Both the position numbers and the translations under genes were made by a program. The notes beneath the pieces are model-generated. The model saw only the letters and a list, made by a program, of their open reading frames with translations, ran no database searches and was not told the origin of the DNA. 64,000 nt of DNA from DATBVX01 sp963724625 (GTDB lineage: Bacteria > Pseudomonadota > Gammaproteobacteria > Steroidobacterales > Steroidobacteraceae), in contig CAVRVO010000005.1 of assembly GCA_963724625.1 (NCBI GenBank), positions 62,001 to 126,000 on the forward strand, read 5' to 3'. Positions 1 to 8,478 of the stretch are shown here, piece by piece (position 1 is the stretch's first letter; the number at the start of each line of letters is the position of its first letter).

Positions 1-2405
1 CCGAACTTCAGTCCGTACGTGCGCGGTCGATTCGTAAACGTGTACGGATTAACGCCGCACGCGGTGGTTGGGCACAAGATGTACTTGTATATCTCGGCTC
101 GCTCGTCGAAAGCATTATTCACATATAGCTCGAGCGAGTAGTTACTCTTCGAGATACCGGCGGAAAAGTCGGCAATGGTGTACGCATCCAGCTCGCCGGT
201 AGACGCCCGGTCCTCGATCTGCAGGTCCGAGAAAGTCTTGCCGTTGTAGACCACGGCCCCTTGCAGGTAAGAATCGAACTGACCCACCGGGAACGTGTAG
301 CGCGCGGTCAGGTTAGCTTTGAGATCCGGTGTTATGGGCAACTGCGTTCCTTTGGGGGCAGTGGGCGGCAAGGTGGGATCCGGGATGTAGTCCGACGTCA
401 GCTCCGCGTTGAGTCGTGTCAGCCCGCCCGACATCGTCAGTTGGTCCGTAGGTGCCCAGGCGAAATTGAGTTCGATGCCCTTGATCTCGGCTGAGCCTGC
501 ATTGCGGATGACAGTGAGGCCCGAGCCGCTCGGGGGCAGGAATGAGAACTGCACATCATCCCATTCCTCGTAGAAGAGCGCGCCATTGAACCTGAACCGG
601 TTACCACCCCAGGTCGTCTTCCAGCCAAACTCATAGTTCGTCAGCGTGTCCGGTTTATAAGGCGGCACGGTGCCATTGCGATTGATGCCGCCGGGACGGA
701 ATCCCTCCGAGTAGGTGAGGTACACCATCGCGTCGTCGGTGAGGTGGTAGGTGGCGTTGAACTTGGGGATAGTCCCTGTATCGGTGACCTTGTCATCGAG
801 ATTTGTACACGGCGCCGTGTTGTACGGCACCCATGTTGACGGATCTCCGCAGAAGAACTCGCCATAGTTGCTGCTGTAGTTCGCACCGAAGCCGAAAAAG
901 CCCTTCAGCGTGCTCTCGGTATCGTAATAGCGGAAGCCGCCCGTGAGACTCAGTTTATCGGTGACATCGAAGGTGACTTCGCCGAACACCGCCCAATCCG
1001 TATCCGTGCGACGCTGGTCCGTCAGCCAGAGCGTGTCGGGCTTACCGGTCACCTCGATCTGACTGCCGAGACCGTCGATGGCGTAGCGCTGATAGATATC
1101 GTGCTGCTGATCCTGATAGAACAGCCCGGCAACGAAGCGCAGGCGCTGGTCGGACGGCGACGCAAGGCGAATCTCGTGACTTTGCCGCTTGTAACCATCG
1201 GTGCCATGGACGTACTGGGATGGATTCGCGAGCGGAACGCCGGCGTCATCAACCCACGAACTGCCGTAGCCGCAGCACTGGTCGTAGAAGTACGAGTAAT
1301 CGGAATAATCGGCGTTGACGACATCATCGCGCCTGAGGTAGGCACCGGCATACACGAGATCGAAATTGCCAATCTTGCCCTCCACTGTCAGCGCAGCCTG
1401 CCACCACTTGTCTTCTGTGTTTTCCGGGTAGAACCGGTAAAGCTTCAGATCGCCCACTTTCGGGTCGTAGGCAAAGCTGCCATTCGTCGTCTGATTCTGC
1501 CCCATGATCGCCGGCGTGATCGTCCAGCTGTCATTGAGGTCGATCTTCAGTGCGGCGCGAGCGCCATACGTTTCCGCAGTGTTGTATTCATTATCGGGGC
1601 GGTTGAAAGCCGTGGTGCAGCCCGAGCCCGGAGGCGCCGGATCCACATTAGTCATGCAGCCGCCTGACGTGGCGAACGTCCGCGAGCCGGCGACGTTTTT
1701 GATGTACCCGGAATCATCTTCGTACCACCCGACGAGACGAACGGCCGCGGAGTCACCGATCGGCACGTTCAAGAAGCCTTCGGCTACGTAACCCTCGCTG
1801 CCCTCGCTGACGGAGTTGAGCTCCAGGTCGTAGCCAGCCTTGAAGGCGGTTGGGTCGGGTTGGTTGGTAATGATGCGGATGGTGCCGGCCTCTGAACTCG
1901 CCCCGTAGAGCGTACCCTGCGGGCCGGCAAGCGCTTCGATCCGGGCGACATCGTAAATATGCAGATCGACCGCGCCCTGAATCGTCGTGATGGGCTGCTC
2001 GTCCAGATACATTCCAACTGTAGGCTGCGGGCCGGAGTGGTTACCGTTCTCGCCGCTGGCCACGCCTCTGAAGTACGCAGTCTCGAACCCCGGGCCAAGC
2101 GTCGTGTATGAGACGCTCGGGAGGTACTTGATGTAGTCGCCGAAATCGGAGATGTGCAGCTCCTCGAGCTGTTCGCCGCCTATCGCCTGGATGCTCAAGG
2201 GCACGTTCTGCAGGTTTTCCTCGCGCTTCTGCGCCGTCACGATGAGTTCGCCCAAGGCACTCGTGCTGGGCTGCTCCTGCTCCTGCGCGAAAACGGGATT
2301 GAGCGCCACGAACACAGCTGACGCCACCGGGACGCTAGCTACTACCGCGCGATTCAACTTCGTCGACTCAGCGCGATGCAATTTTCTTCGTCTGCTACGG
2401 GTCAT
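1..2405 (-). CDS. TonB-dependent outer-membrane receptor (3' end cut by window edge)
   Basis: Outer-membrane beta-barrel receptor that takes up large ligands (iron chelates, sugars or similar) using TonB energy; the substrate cannot be told from sequence. The frame reads from an ATG at 2403-2405 with a GGGGAGG ribosome site about 8 bases upstream. It opens with a basic n-region and a long hydrophobic signal segment (about residues 1-40). The plug begins with LGELIVTAQKREENLQ, and the plug hallmark GPQGTLYGASSEAG follows. About 600 residues of barrel strands come next, including YLTYSEGFRPGGINRNG. The frame is open to base 1 and the last readable residues, NRPRTYGLKFG, are typical of the final strand, so only a few residues are probably missing. 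It lies head-to-head with the ester hydrolase at 2474, with about 70 bases of shared promoter space. No frameshift was seen. Confidence 0.93.
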   Translation of the reverse strand, partial: MTRSRRRKLHRAESTKLNRAVVASVPVASAVFVALNPVFAQEQEQPSTSALGELIVTAQKREENLQNVPLSIQAIGGEQLEELHISDFGDYIKYLPSVSYTTLGPGFETAYFRGVASGENGNHSGPQPTVGMYLDEQPITTIQGAVDLHIYDVARIEALAGPQGTLYGASSEAGTIRIITNQPDPTAFKAGYDLELNSVSEGSEGYVAEGFLNVPIGDSAAVRLVGWYEDDSGYIKNVAGSRTFATSGGCMTNVDPAPPGSGCTTAFNRPDNEYNTAETYGARAALKIDLNDSWTITPAIMGQNQTTNGSFAYDPKVGDLKLYRFYPENTEDKWWQAALTVEGKIGNFDLVYAGAYLRRDDVVNADYSDYSYFYDQCCGYGSSWVDDAGVPLANPSQYVHGTDGYKRQSHEIRLASPSDQRLRFVAGLFYQDQQHDIYQRYAIDGLGSQIEVTGKPDTLWLTDQRRTDTDWAVFGEVTFDVTDKLSLTGGFRYYDTESTLKGFFGFGANYSSNYGEFFCGDPSTWVPYNTAPCTNLDDKVTDTGTIPKFNATYHLTDDAMVYLTYSEGFRPGGINRNGTVPPYKPDTLTNYEFGWKTTWGGNRFRFNGALFYEEWDDVQFSFLPPSGSGLTVIRNAGSAEIKGIELNFAWAPTDQLTMSGGLTRLNAELTSDYIPDPTLPPTAPKGTQLPITPDLKANLTARYTFPVGQFDSYLQGAVVYNGKTFSDLQIEDRASTGELDAYTIADFSAGISKSNYSLELYVNNAFDERAEIYKYILCPTTACGVNPYTFTNRPRTYGLKF

Positions 2406-2473
2406 TGCAGAAACCTCCCCATGAGTCCCTCGTCACAAGTGTATGCTAGGCACGACAATTTCAAAACCTTGGT

Positions 2474-4651
2474 GTGCGTGGAAGCACTCTTGATGCCGGT
2501 CCGAGGCACGCTTCAGCGGACCTTGGCGATAGGCTCACAATCAGCCCAATGATCTGTTCTTGCCCTGAAAACGAGGTGGTGTCACCACCCCTGAAATGGA
2601 CTTGTGAACGGCGTGTTCACGTTGATCACGGCGGCGGCGAGGCTCCGCGGAGGAGTCGTCGCAATATTCCAACAAGGGGCGTACTTGCGTGGCTGTCTTG
2701 CCTGATCAAGCGCTTACGCGTTGCAAATGGCTATTGGGCGGTGGGCCACACGATCGCGGCGATAGGCCTTCTCTCAGTCGCGGCTTTGACACGCGCGCAG
2801 ACGCCACCACTCACTCCCGACATCCCTAAGAAATTCGAGCAGCCGGCTGCGCAGCTCGATTACATCAAGCGCACCGCCATGATCCCGATGCGGGATGGCG
2901 TGAAACTTTACGCAGTGATCGTGATTCCCAAAAACGCGAAGGGTGCGCCGATCATTCTGACACGCACGCCATACCATGCGGCCAAGCGCGCTGAGCGCAA
3001 TATCAGCACGCACATGAACGCCACGCTGCCGCAGGGCGATGAAGTATTCGTGGGCGAAGGCTATATCCGGGTGTTCGAAGACATACGTGGCAAGTACGAC
3101 TCGGAAGGCGAGTACGTGATGACGCGGCCGCTACGTGGGCCGCTCAATTCGAGCAAGGTCGATCATTCGACGGATGCGTACGACACCATCGAATGGTTGG
3201 TGAAGAACGTGCCGGAATCCAACGGCAAAGTTGGGATGATTGGCTCTTCTTACGAAGGGTTCACGGTCCTGATGGCGCTCATCAATCCGCACCCGGCGCT
3301 CAAGGTCGCCGTCGCCATGAGCCCGATGGTCGATGGCTGGAAGGGCGATGACTGGTTTCACTACGGTGCGTTCCGCCAGGTCAACTTCGACTACTTCACC
3401 GGGCAGACCACGGTGAAAGGCGAGGGCGACGATGTGATCCGGGGCGTGTACGACGACTACGAGGGCTTCCTGCGCGCGGGATCCGCCGGCGACTACGCAA
3501 AAAAGGTCGGCATCGATCAGCTCCCGTTCTTCAAGAAGGTGTCTGAGCATCCGGCGTACGATGATTTCTGGAAGCACCAGGCGCTGGATCAGATTCTGGC
3601 GCGTGAACCGCTCACGCCACCGCGCATGTATGTCGCAAGCCTCTGGGATCAGGAGGACATGTACGGCGCCATCGCGATGTACGAGGCGACTGAAGCCAAG
3701 GACACTGCGAACGATCGCAATTTTTTGGCGCTCGGCCCCTGGCGGCACAGCGGGGTGAACTATGAGGGCCGCGGTATCGGTCCGCTCAAGTTCGAGGGCG
3801 ACACGGCGCTGCAATTCCGCCGCGACGTCATGCAGCCGTTTCTCGACCAGTACCTGAAGGATGGCGCGCCTGCCGCGCACACGCCGCCGGTATTTGCGTA
3901 CGAGTCAGGCAGCAGCGCGTGGCGGCAACTCGATCGCTGGCCACTGTCCTGCGACAGCGGCTGCCCTGATCGCACCCGTCGGCTGTATCTCGGGCCGCAG
4001 TTCGGCCTGGGGTTTTCCACGCCGACAAGCGCGTCGTCGGAATTCGATGAATACGTGTCTGACCCAGCAAAGCCGGTCCCCTATATTCCGCGGCCGGTAC
4101 GTTTCCAGGATTCGGATACCTGGAAGCGCTGGCTCGTCATGGACCAGCGGGCGGTCGCCGATCGTACTGATGTGCTGACGTACACATCCGAAGTCCTGGA
4201 TCAGCCGCTGCAGATCAGCGGTGCACCGATCGCTAACTTGTCAGCGTCCACGAGTGGCACGGACAGTGACTGGGTGGTGAAGCTGATCGACGTGTACCCG
4301 GACGAGGTTCCGTCACAGCCGGAACTGGGCGGCTATCAGCTCGGGCTCGCAATGGATATTTTTCGTGGGCGCTATCGCAACGGCATCGAACATCCCGCGG
4401 CGATTCCGGCGGACCAGGTTGAGACCTATCGTTTCGCCCTGCCGAACACGAATCACGTTTTCCTGCCGGGTCACCGCATCATGGTGCAAATCCAGTCCAG
4501 CTGGTTCCCGCTCTACGATCGCAATCCGCAGACCTTCGTCGAGAACATTTTCTTCGCCAAACCCGGCGACTACCGCAAGGCGACGCAGCGCGTTTACCAC
4601 GCGGGCGATCATGCGAGCTTCATCGAGCTGCCCGTCGTCGCGTCACATTGA
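2474..4651 (+). CDS. CocE/NonD-family hydrolase, alpha-amino-acid ester hydrolase-like
   Basis: Alpha/beta hydrolase of peptidase family S15 (CocE, glutaryl-7-ACA acylase, alpha-amino-acid ester hydrolase), acting on acyl esters or amides, probably in the periplasm. The nucleophile is Ser259 (numbered from 2474) in IGSSYEGF. The segment GDDWFHYGAFRQVNFDYFTG resembles the amino-acid ester hydrolase branch. SLWDQEDMYGA and LGPWRHSGV supply the likely Asp and His. From about residue 480 to the end is the C-terminal jelly-roll typical of the family. The start is uncertain: the first 75 or so residues look non-coding, and a secretory signal ending in TRAQ lies near residues 80-107. A GTG at 2741, or an unusual codon slightly upstream, is therefore a better biological start than 2474. 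The gene is divergent from the TonB receptor, and its stop is 27 bases from the convergent regulator. Confidence 0.88.
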   Translation: MRGSTLDAGPRHASADLGDRLTISPMICSCPENEVVSPPLKWTCERRVHVDHGGGEAPRRSRRNIPTRGVLAWLSCLIKRLRVANGYWAVGHTIAAIGLLSVAALTRAQTPPLTPDIPKKFEQPAAQLDYIKRTAMIPMRDGVKLYAVIVIPKNAKGAPIILTRTPYHAAKRAERNISTHMNATLPQGDEVFVGEGYIRVFEDIRGKYDSEGEYVMTRPLRGPLNSSKVDHSTDAYDTIEWLVKNVPESNGKVGMIGSSYEGFTVLMALINPHPALKVAVAMSPMVDGWKGDDWFHYGAFRQVNFDYFTGQTTVKGEGDDVIRGVYDDYEGFLRAGSAGDYAKKVGIDQLPFFKKVSEHPAYDDFWKHQALDQILAREPLTPPRMYVASLWDQEDMYGAIAMYEATEAKDTANDRNFLALGPWRHSGVNYEGRGIGPLKFEGDTALQFRRDVMQPFLDQYLKDGAPAAHTPPVFAYESGSSAWRQLDRWPLSCDSGCPDRTRRLYLGPQFGLGFSTPTSASSEFDEYVSDPAKPVPYIPRPVRFQDSDTWKRWLVMDQRAVADRTDVLTYTSEVLDQPLQISGAPIANLSASTSGTDSDWVVKLIDVYPDEVPSQPELGGYQLGLAMDIFRGRYRNGIEHPAAIPADQVETYRFALPNTNHVFLPGHRIMVQIQSSWFPLYDRNPQTFVENIFFAKPGDYRKATQRVYHAGDHASFIELPVVASH

Positions 4652-4678
4652 ATCCGTGGCGGCCGCAGCGCGTCACCA

Positions 4679-5369
4679 CTACGCGGGTTTGGGTTCTTCG
4701 ACTCCGACCGGGATCTCTTCTGCAAGAGGTTCGTCGACGCACACCCGGAAGACGCAGCAGCCATCGCCATCCTGGAAGCGTCGCTCTCGGACCACGCGGA
4801 CGCCGAGCAGGCGTGACAGCGTGCATATCGAAACCGTGCACAACGCCGGATGCGCCCGTGCAACGCTCAGAAACGGGCAATTACGCTCGATGAGCAACGG
4901 CTCCTTGCCCCGCCACTTGATCTCCATGTACGCGTCCTGCTCTTCGTAGAGGCCGCGCAGTGCCTGCAGCCGCGGCTTGAGCGGCAGGCGCGCGAGTACC
5001 GGGCGCCAGCGATCGACACGCGCTTGTGTCATGCGCTCCAGGACCGTCAGCAGAGTCTTTGATCCGCAGCTCTCGGCGAGGGTCGCGACCAGTTCCGAGG
5101 ACAACGCGTCGTAGTGCTTGGGAAATAAGTGCTCGCCGGCCTCGCTCAGCACATAGCGCTGCGCGCGGCGACCGGGGCCATCCTTCGGCTCCCGATTCAA
5201 AGCCCCCGTCACCCAACCCCCTTCGAGCAGTGCGTTCACCTGCTGGCGTGCGGCCTCGTACGTGATGTGCAGGCGCTGCGACAGCTCTCGAATGGTTGCC
5301 GGTCCTTTGCGCTTGAGAGCTCTCGAGAAACGGGCGAGCGGAGGCGGGGGGACTTGGTTCGTGAATCAT
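4679..5369 (-). CDS. SufR/DeoR-like HTH regulator with C-terminal cysteines, frameshifted near its start
   Basis: Transcriptional regulator. The intact downstream frame contains a winged-helix HTH (RELSQRLHITYEAARQQVNA) and then a C-terminal domain with the cysteine-rich pattern CPFL...HPALCTVSIC...GCCVF. This pattern resembles the Fe-S-binding SufR/DeoR-type family, so metal or cluster sensing is inferred. In this frame there is no ATG, GTG or TTG between the preceding stop (5366-5368) and GTG 5237, which lies after the HTH. An ATG at 5367-5369, overlapping the upstream TGA as ATGA, reads MIHEPSPP. It enters the HTH frame if one C is removed from the six-C run at 5346-5351 (minus strand). 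I therefore call the gene from 5369 with a one-base insertion. It is the last gene of a three-gene minus-strand operon behind two membrane proteins. Confidence 0.72.
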
Positions 5370-5812
5370 TTGGCCTTGTCGGTCGAGCCGCGCGCCTGGA
5401 GCGCAGTCCCGACACCGAAACGATATACCAGTGAGCCTCCGAACCACCCCCCGGCCAGCAACGCTGCCAGCCCCAACCCGGAAAGTGCCACAGCCAGGTT
5501 CGATGGCGGCATCTGCTTGCGCAGGGCGAGGCTTGCGAGGAAGCAGGCGAAGGCAGTCACCATGCTGCTGATATGCAGGACCAGAGTCCGATTGGCCTCG
5601 CGTGGGATTCGCCGAAAGAACGCTTCGCCGGCGCCTGCGAGCAGGGCAAGTGCAGCCGTGACAAGGCCAGCGACCAGCGCGTGATGGCTCCAGGACCACC
5701 AGGCGCCGTCGCCGGTAAGGAGCGCTGCAGCGTCCGTCGCTACGGAGGCCGACCAGAATGCAACCGGAAAATGGGCCAGCGCCGGATGCAGCGGATGTTG
5801 AGTCAGCTTCAA
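5366..5812 (-). CDS. DUF2231 integral membrane protein
   Basis: Inner-membrane protein of about 148 residues with the DUF2231 signature near its N-terminus (HPLHPALAHFPVAFW) and four hydrophobic segments, about residues 12-33, 43-64, 78-97 and 105-130. The family has no established biochemical role. The two histidines before the first helix are its conserved feature and could bind a metal or haem (inference). The start is a TTG at 5810-5812, five bases after the stop of the upstream gene. The stop overlaps the ATG of the regulator gene. The tight spacing indicates one transcript with both neighbours. Confidence 0.85.
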   Translation of the reverse strand: MKLTQHPLHPALAHFPVAFWSASVATDAAALLTGDGAWWSWSHHALVAGLVTAALALLAGAGEAFFRRIPREANRTLVLHISSMVTAFACFLASLALRKQMPPSNLAVALSGLGLAALLAGGWFGGSLVYRFGVGTALQARGSTDKAK

Positions 5813-5817
5813 GCGAA

Positions 5818-6168
5818 TCAGAACAGGCCGAGAACGCCCGCCAGCAGGATGATGAAGGCGGTCACTGCGAGCAAAGCGTGACCTGCAACCAACCCTGTCG
5901 GCAGCGGGCGCTTACGGGCGTGATAACCCAGCGCGAGCGTGAACCCCCCCAGGGCGGCAATCAGGAAAAGATACAGCGCCCATCGGGCCGTATTGCCGGC
6001 GCCTTCCTTGAACACCGCAAGCAGCAGCAGCACCAGGCCTGTCGCTGCGAAGGCGCCGTGTATCACGGCAACACCAACCGAGGGTGTGCGTCCCTTGAAG
6101 TGGCCAATGGCCATGGTCAGTCCCGCAACCGCCGCAGCGGCGAATACCAGCAATGCCCAGGTCACCAT
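5818..6168 (-). CDS. Small four-helix membrane protein of unknown function
   Basis: A 116-residue hydrophobic protein with four predicted membrane spans, opening MVTWALLVFAAAAVAGLTMA. It has conserved-looking short loops with His (AIGHFKGRTP, LGYHARKRP, AGHALLAV). The histidines near membrane faces recall haem-binding small membrane proteins, but no named family is recognised. The start is the ATG at 6166-6168 because a strong GGGGAG ribosome site sits just upstream; a longer in-frame extension to 6249 has no such site. It is the first gene of an operon with the DUF2231 protein and the SufR-like regulator. An AT-rich patch at about 6180-6215, unusual in this GC-rich region, is the likely promoter. 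Confidence 0.78.
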   Translation of the reverse strand: MVTWALLVFAAAAVAGLTMAIGHFKGRTPSVGVAVIHGAFAATGLVLLLLAVFKEGAGNTARWALYLFLIAALGGFTLALGYHARKRPLPTGLVAGHALLAVTAFIILLAGVLGLF

Positions 6169-6422
6169 CTTGCTCTCCCCTATATACAAGTAAGTTCTTG
6201 CATAATTCTTATACGCCGCCTGTCGACTGGCGCGCAAGCACGGCAGCACTCCGGCGCCTCCCGGGAGGTCGCCCGACGGGGGAGGATCGGCCGGAAAGCG
6301 GCCAACCCCCTGTCAGTTCGACGTTTTATCGATGTTTTAGCCCGAAACGGCTAAAGTTCCGGGCGGCCGGAACGCTGCTGCGCAGGTTTTTGGTCAGTTT
6401 CTTTAATTGCACGAGAAAACTC

Positions 6423-6704
6423 ATGACAAAACTCTATGTCGGAAACCTGCCATTTTCGGCCACAGAAGCCGCCGTGCGCGCGCTCTTCGCCCAGCATGGC
6501 ACCGTGGAATCTGTGACTCTAATCTCCGATCGCGATACGGGCAGACCACGCGGCTTTGGCTTCGTCGAGATGTCCAGTTCCGATGCGGCACGCGCCATCC
6601 AGAACCTCAACGGCTACCAGATGGATGGACGTGCTCTCAAGGTGAACGAAGCGCAGGAGAAATCGCGCGGCCCGGGCGGCGGTCGACCACCGCGCCGTTA
6701 CTGA
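6423..6704 (+). CDS. RNA-binding protein with one RRM domain
   Basis: A 93-residue single RNA-recognition-motif protein, like the cold-inducible Rbp proteins of cyanobacteria and proteobacteria. RNP2 is LYVGNLPF (residues 4-11), RNP1 is RGFGFVEM, and a short Gly/Arg/Pro tail (RGPGGGRPPRRY) follows. It is expected to bind single-stranded RNA in the cytoplasm. The start is the ATG in CTCATGACAAAACTC; longer in-frame extensions upstream are not protein-like. The 250-base gap to the divergent membrane-protein operon includes a T-rich stretch just before the gene (near 6390-6405), which could form a cold-responsive leader (inference). Confidence 0.93.
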   Translation: MTKLYVGNLPFSATEAAVRALFAQHGTVESVTLISDRDTGRPRGFGFVEMSSSDAARAIQNLNGYQMDGRALKVNEAQEKSRGPGGGRPPRRY

Positions 6705-6750
6705 TCGCTCTGCTCGCCGGCGACATCAGTGCTGATGGGCTGAGAAGCTG

Positions 6751-7935
6751 GTGACAGTGATCACGAGCATTGCGGACTTGCGCGAGCTTGCGCGCAGGCG
6801 CGTTCCGCGAGCCATGTTCGATTACGCGGATCGTGGCTCCTACGATGAGATCACGATCCGTCGTAATCGGGCCGATCTCGAGGCGATCGCGTTCCGCCAG
6901 CGCGTCGCGATCGATGTCTCTGCGCAGTCGCTCGCGACGACGATCCTGGGCGAACCGGCGACGATGCCGCTCGCCATTGCGCCCACCGGACTCACAGGTC
7001 TGTTCTATCCCGACGGCGAGATCGTCGGCGCGCGTGCCGCGCAGGCATTCGGAATTCCGTTCTGCCTGAGCACCCTGTCGATCTGTTCGATCGAGGATGT
7101 GCACGAGGCGGTCTCAAAACCGTTCTGGTTTCAGCTCTACCTGATGCGCGACCGGGAATTCAACAAACACCTGATCGCGCGCGCGAACGCTGCAGAGTGT
7201 TCTGCCATCGTGCTGACACTCGATCTGCAGGTGCAAGGCGTGCGGCGCCAGGACCTCAAGAACGGTCTTGCGATTCCGCCACGCCTCACACTACGCAATG
7301 CTTTCGAGACCGCGATGCGGCCGTCCTGGGCACTCGGCGTACTGTTCGGGAAGCGTCGCAGCTTCGGCAATCTCGAAGGGCGGATGCCGGGCGCCACTGG
7401 TCTTGTGACCCTGTCACAGTGGATCGCAACGCAGTTCGATCCCACGGTGAGCTGGAAGGACGTCGAGTGGGTGCGCAATCAGTGGCCCGGCAAACTGATC
7501 CTCAAAGGCGTGCTCGATGCCGAAGACGCGCGCCTCGCCTGCGAGAGCGGTGCGGATGCCATCGTCGTATCGAATCACGGCGGGCGCCAGCTCGATGGCG
7601 CACCCTCGACCATCTCGGCATTGCCGGCCGTTGTCGAAGCGACCGATGGACGCTGCGAAGTGCTTCTCGATGGCGGCGTGCAATGTGGCCAGGACGTATT
7701 GCGCGCCCTTGCCCTGGGCGCGAAAGCCTGCCTGATTGGAAAATCCTTCCTGTACGCGCTGGCTGCGATGGGCGGGGAGGGCGTGAGGACCGCGCTCGAG
7801 CTCATCCGCAACGAACTCGCGGTGTCGCTTGCGCTGACCGGTTGCAATAACGTACAGGCGGTGGACCGCAGCATCCTGTGCGATTCGGCGCCTGCTGCAA
7901 CTCCGCCGCGGAGAACGGTCAAAACGTTCTCGTGA
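6751..7935 (+). CDS. FMN-dependent alpha-hydroxy acid dehydrogenase (L-lactate/mandelate type)
   Basis: FMN enzyme of the glycolate oxidase, L-lactate dehydrogenase (LldD) and mandelate dehydrogenase family. It oxidises an L-2-hydroxy acid to the 2-oxo acid and passes electrons to the respiratory chain or to oxygen. Visible hallmarks are FDYADRGSYDEIT at the N-terminus, the FMN-binding APTGLTGLFYPDGE, WFQLYL, and the catalytic SNHGGRQLDG with His276 as the base. The GGVQCGQDVLRALALGA phosphate-binding strand follows. The length (394 residues) is normal. The start is the GTG at 6751 with GAGAAG upstream. The last 20 residues are Ala/Pro-rich and may be a family-specific tail. The exact substrate cannot be assigned. 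Confidence 0.92.
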   Translation: MTVITSIADLRELARRRVPRAMFDYADRGSYDEITIRRNRADLEAIAFRQRVAIDVSAQSLATTILGEPATMPLAIAPTGLTGLFYPDGEIVGARAAQAFGIPFCLSTLSICSIEDVHEAVSKPFWFQLYLMRDREFNKHLIARANAAECSAIVLTLDLQVQGVRRQDLKNGLAIPPRLTLRNAFETAMRPSWALGVLFGKRRSFGNLEGRMPGATGLVTLSQWIATQFDPTVSWKDVEWVRNQWPGKLILKGVLDAEDARLACESGADAIVVSNHGGRQLDGAPSTISALPAVVEATDGRCEVLLDGGVQCGQDVLRALALGAKACLIGKSFLYALAAMGGEGVRTALELIRNELAVSLALTGCNNVQAVDRSILCDSAPAATPPRRTVKTFS

Positions 7936-7949
7936 GTTCCGGATCTTCC

Positions 7950-8402
7950 ATGCGCCAGGCTTTCGGCACGCTGCTTCTCACCGTGCTGAGCGGCGCGCCG
8001 CAGTGCGCGCCGGCGGACGACATCCGTGAACGGCAGCTCGAGCTTGATGTCGAACAGCTGCGCCGCGAGGTGCAAGCACAGGCTCGCCGGATCGATCAGC
8101 TGGAAAGAGGCACCGCGCGCTCCACCGAGCGATCCGTTGCCGAATCGGCTCGCAATGCGCCGCCCCCTCCGGTCAAGGCGCCGCCCTGGCTGGTGGCCGC
8201 GAACTGGGACCGTTTGCGTCCGGGCATGAGCGAGGACGAGGTGGCGAAGATTCTCGGGCCTTCCACGTCAGAGCGCGCGGGCGACGGTGCAACCAAGCTC
8301 CTTCTCTACGCCATTGAAGTCCAGGAAGGAGTCTTTCTGGCAGGTCGGGTCGAAATTCAGGCCGGAAAGGTAAGTGCAGTGCAAAAGCCGGCGTTACGCT
8401 GA
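7950..8402 (+). CDS. Exported coiled-coil protein with a BamE/SmpA-like C-terminal domain
   Basis: A 150-residue protein with an N-terminal signal peptide (MRQAFGTLLLTVLSGAPQC), then a charged coiled-coil (about residues 28-55, ERQLELDVEQLRREVQAQAR) and a Pro-rich linker. A small domain follows with the SmpA/OmlA-fold pattern WDRLRPGMSEDEVAKILGP and a beta-rich end. This fold occurs in periplasmic or outer-membrane assembly proteins; a specific role is not assignable. The start at 7950 is chosen because the signal peptide begins there; the frame extends upstream into the preceding gene, where it reads as shadow. It follows the dehydrogenase stop by 14 bases and is probably cotranscribed. Confidence 0.78.
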   Translation: MRQAFGTLLLTVLSGAPQCAPADDIRERQLELDVEQLRREVQAQARRIDQLERGTARSTERSVAESARNAPPPPVKAPPWLVAANWDRLRPGMSEDEVAKILGPSTSERAGDGATKLLLYAIEVQEGVFLAGRVEIQAGKVSAVQKPALR

Positions 8403-8478
8403 ACCCGTTCGCCTTGTCGACTCAGCGCGCAACCGGCAAGATTTCATATCCACGCGCCGATAGCCGAAGAGACCACCT

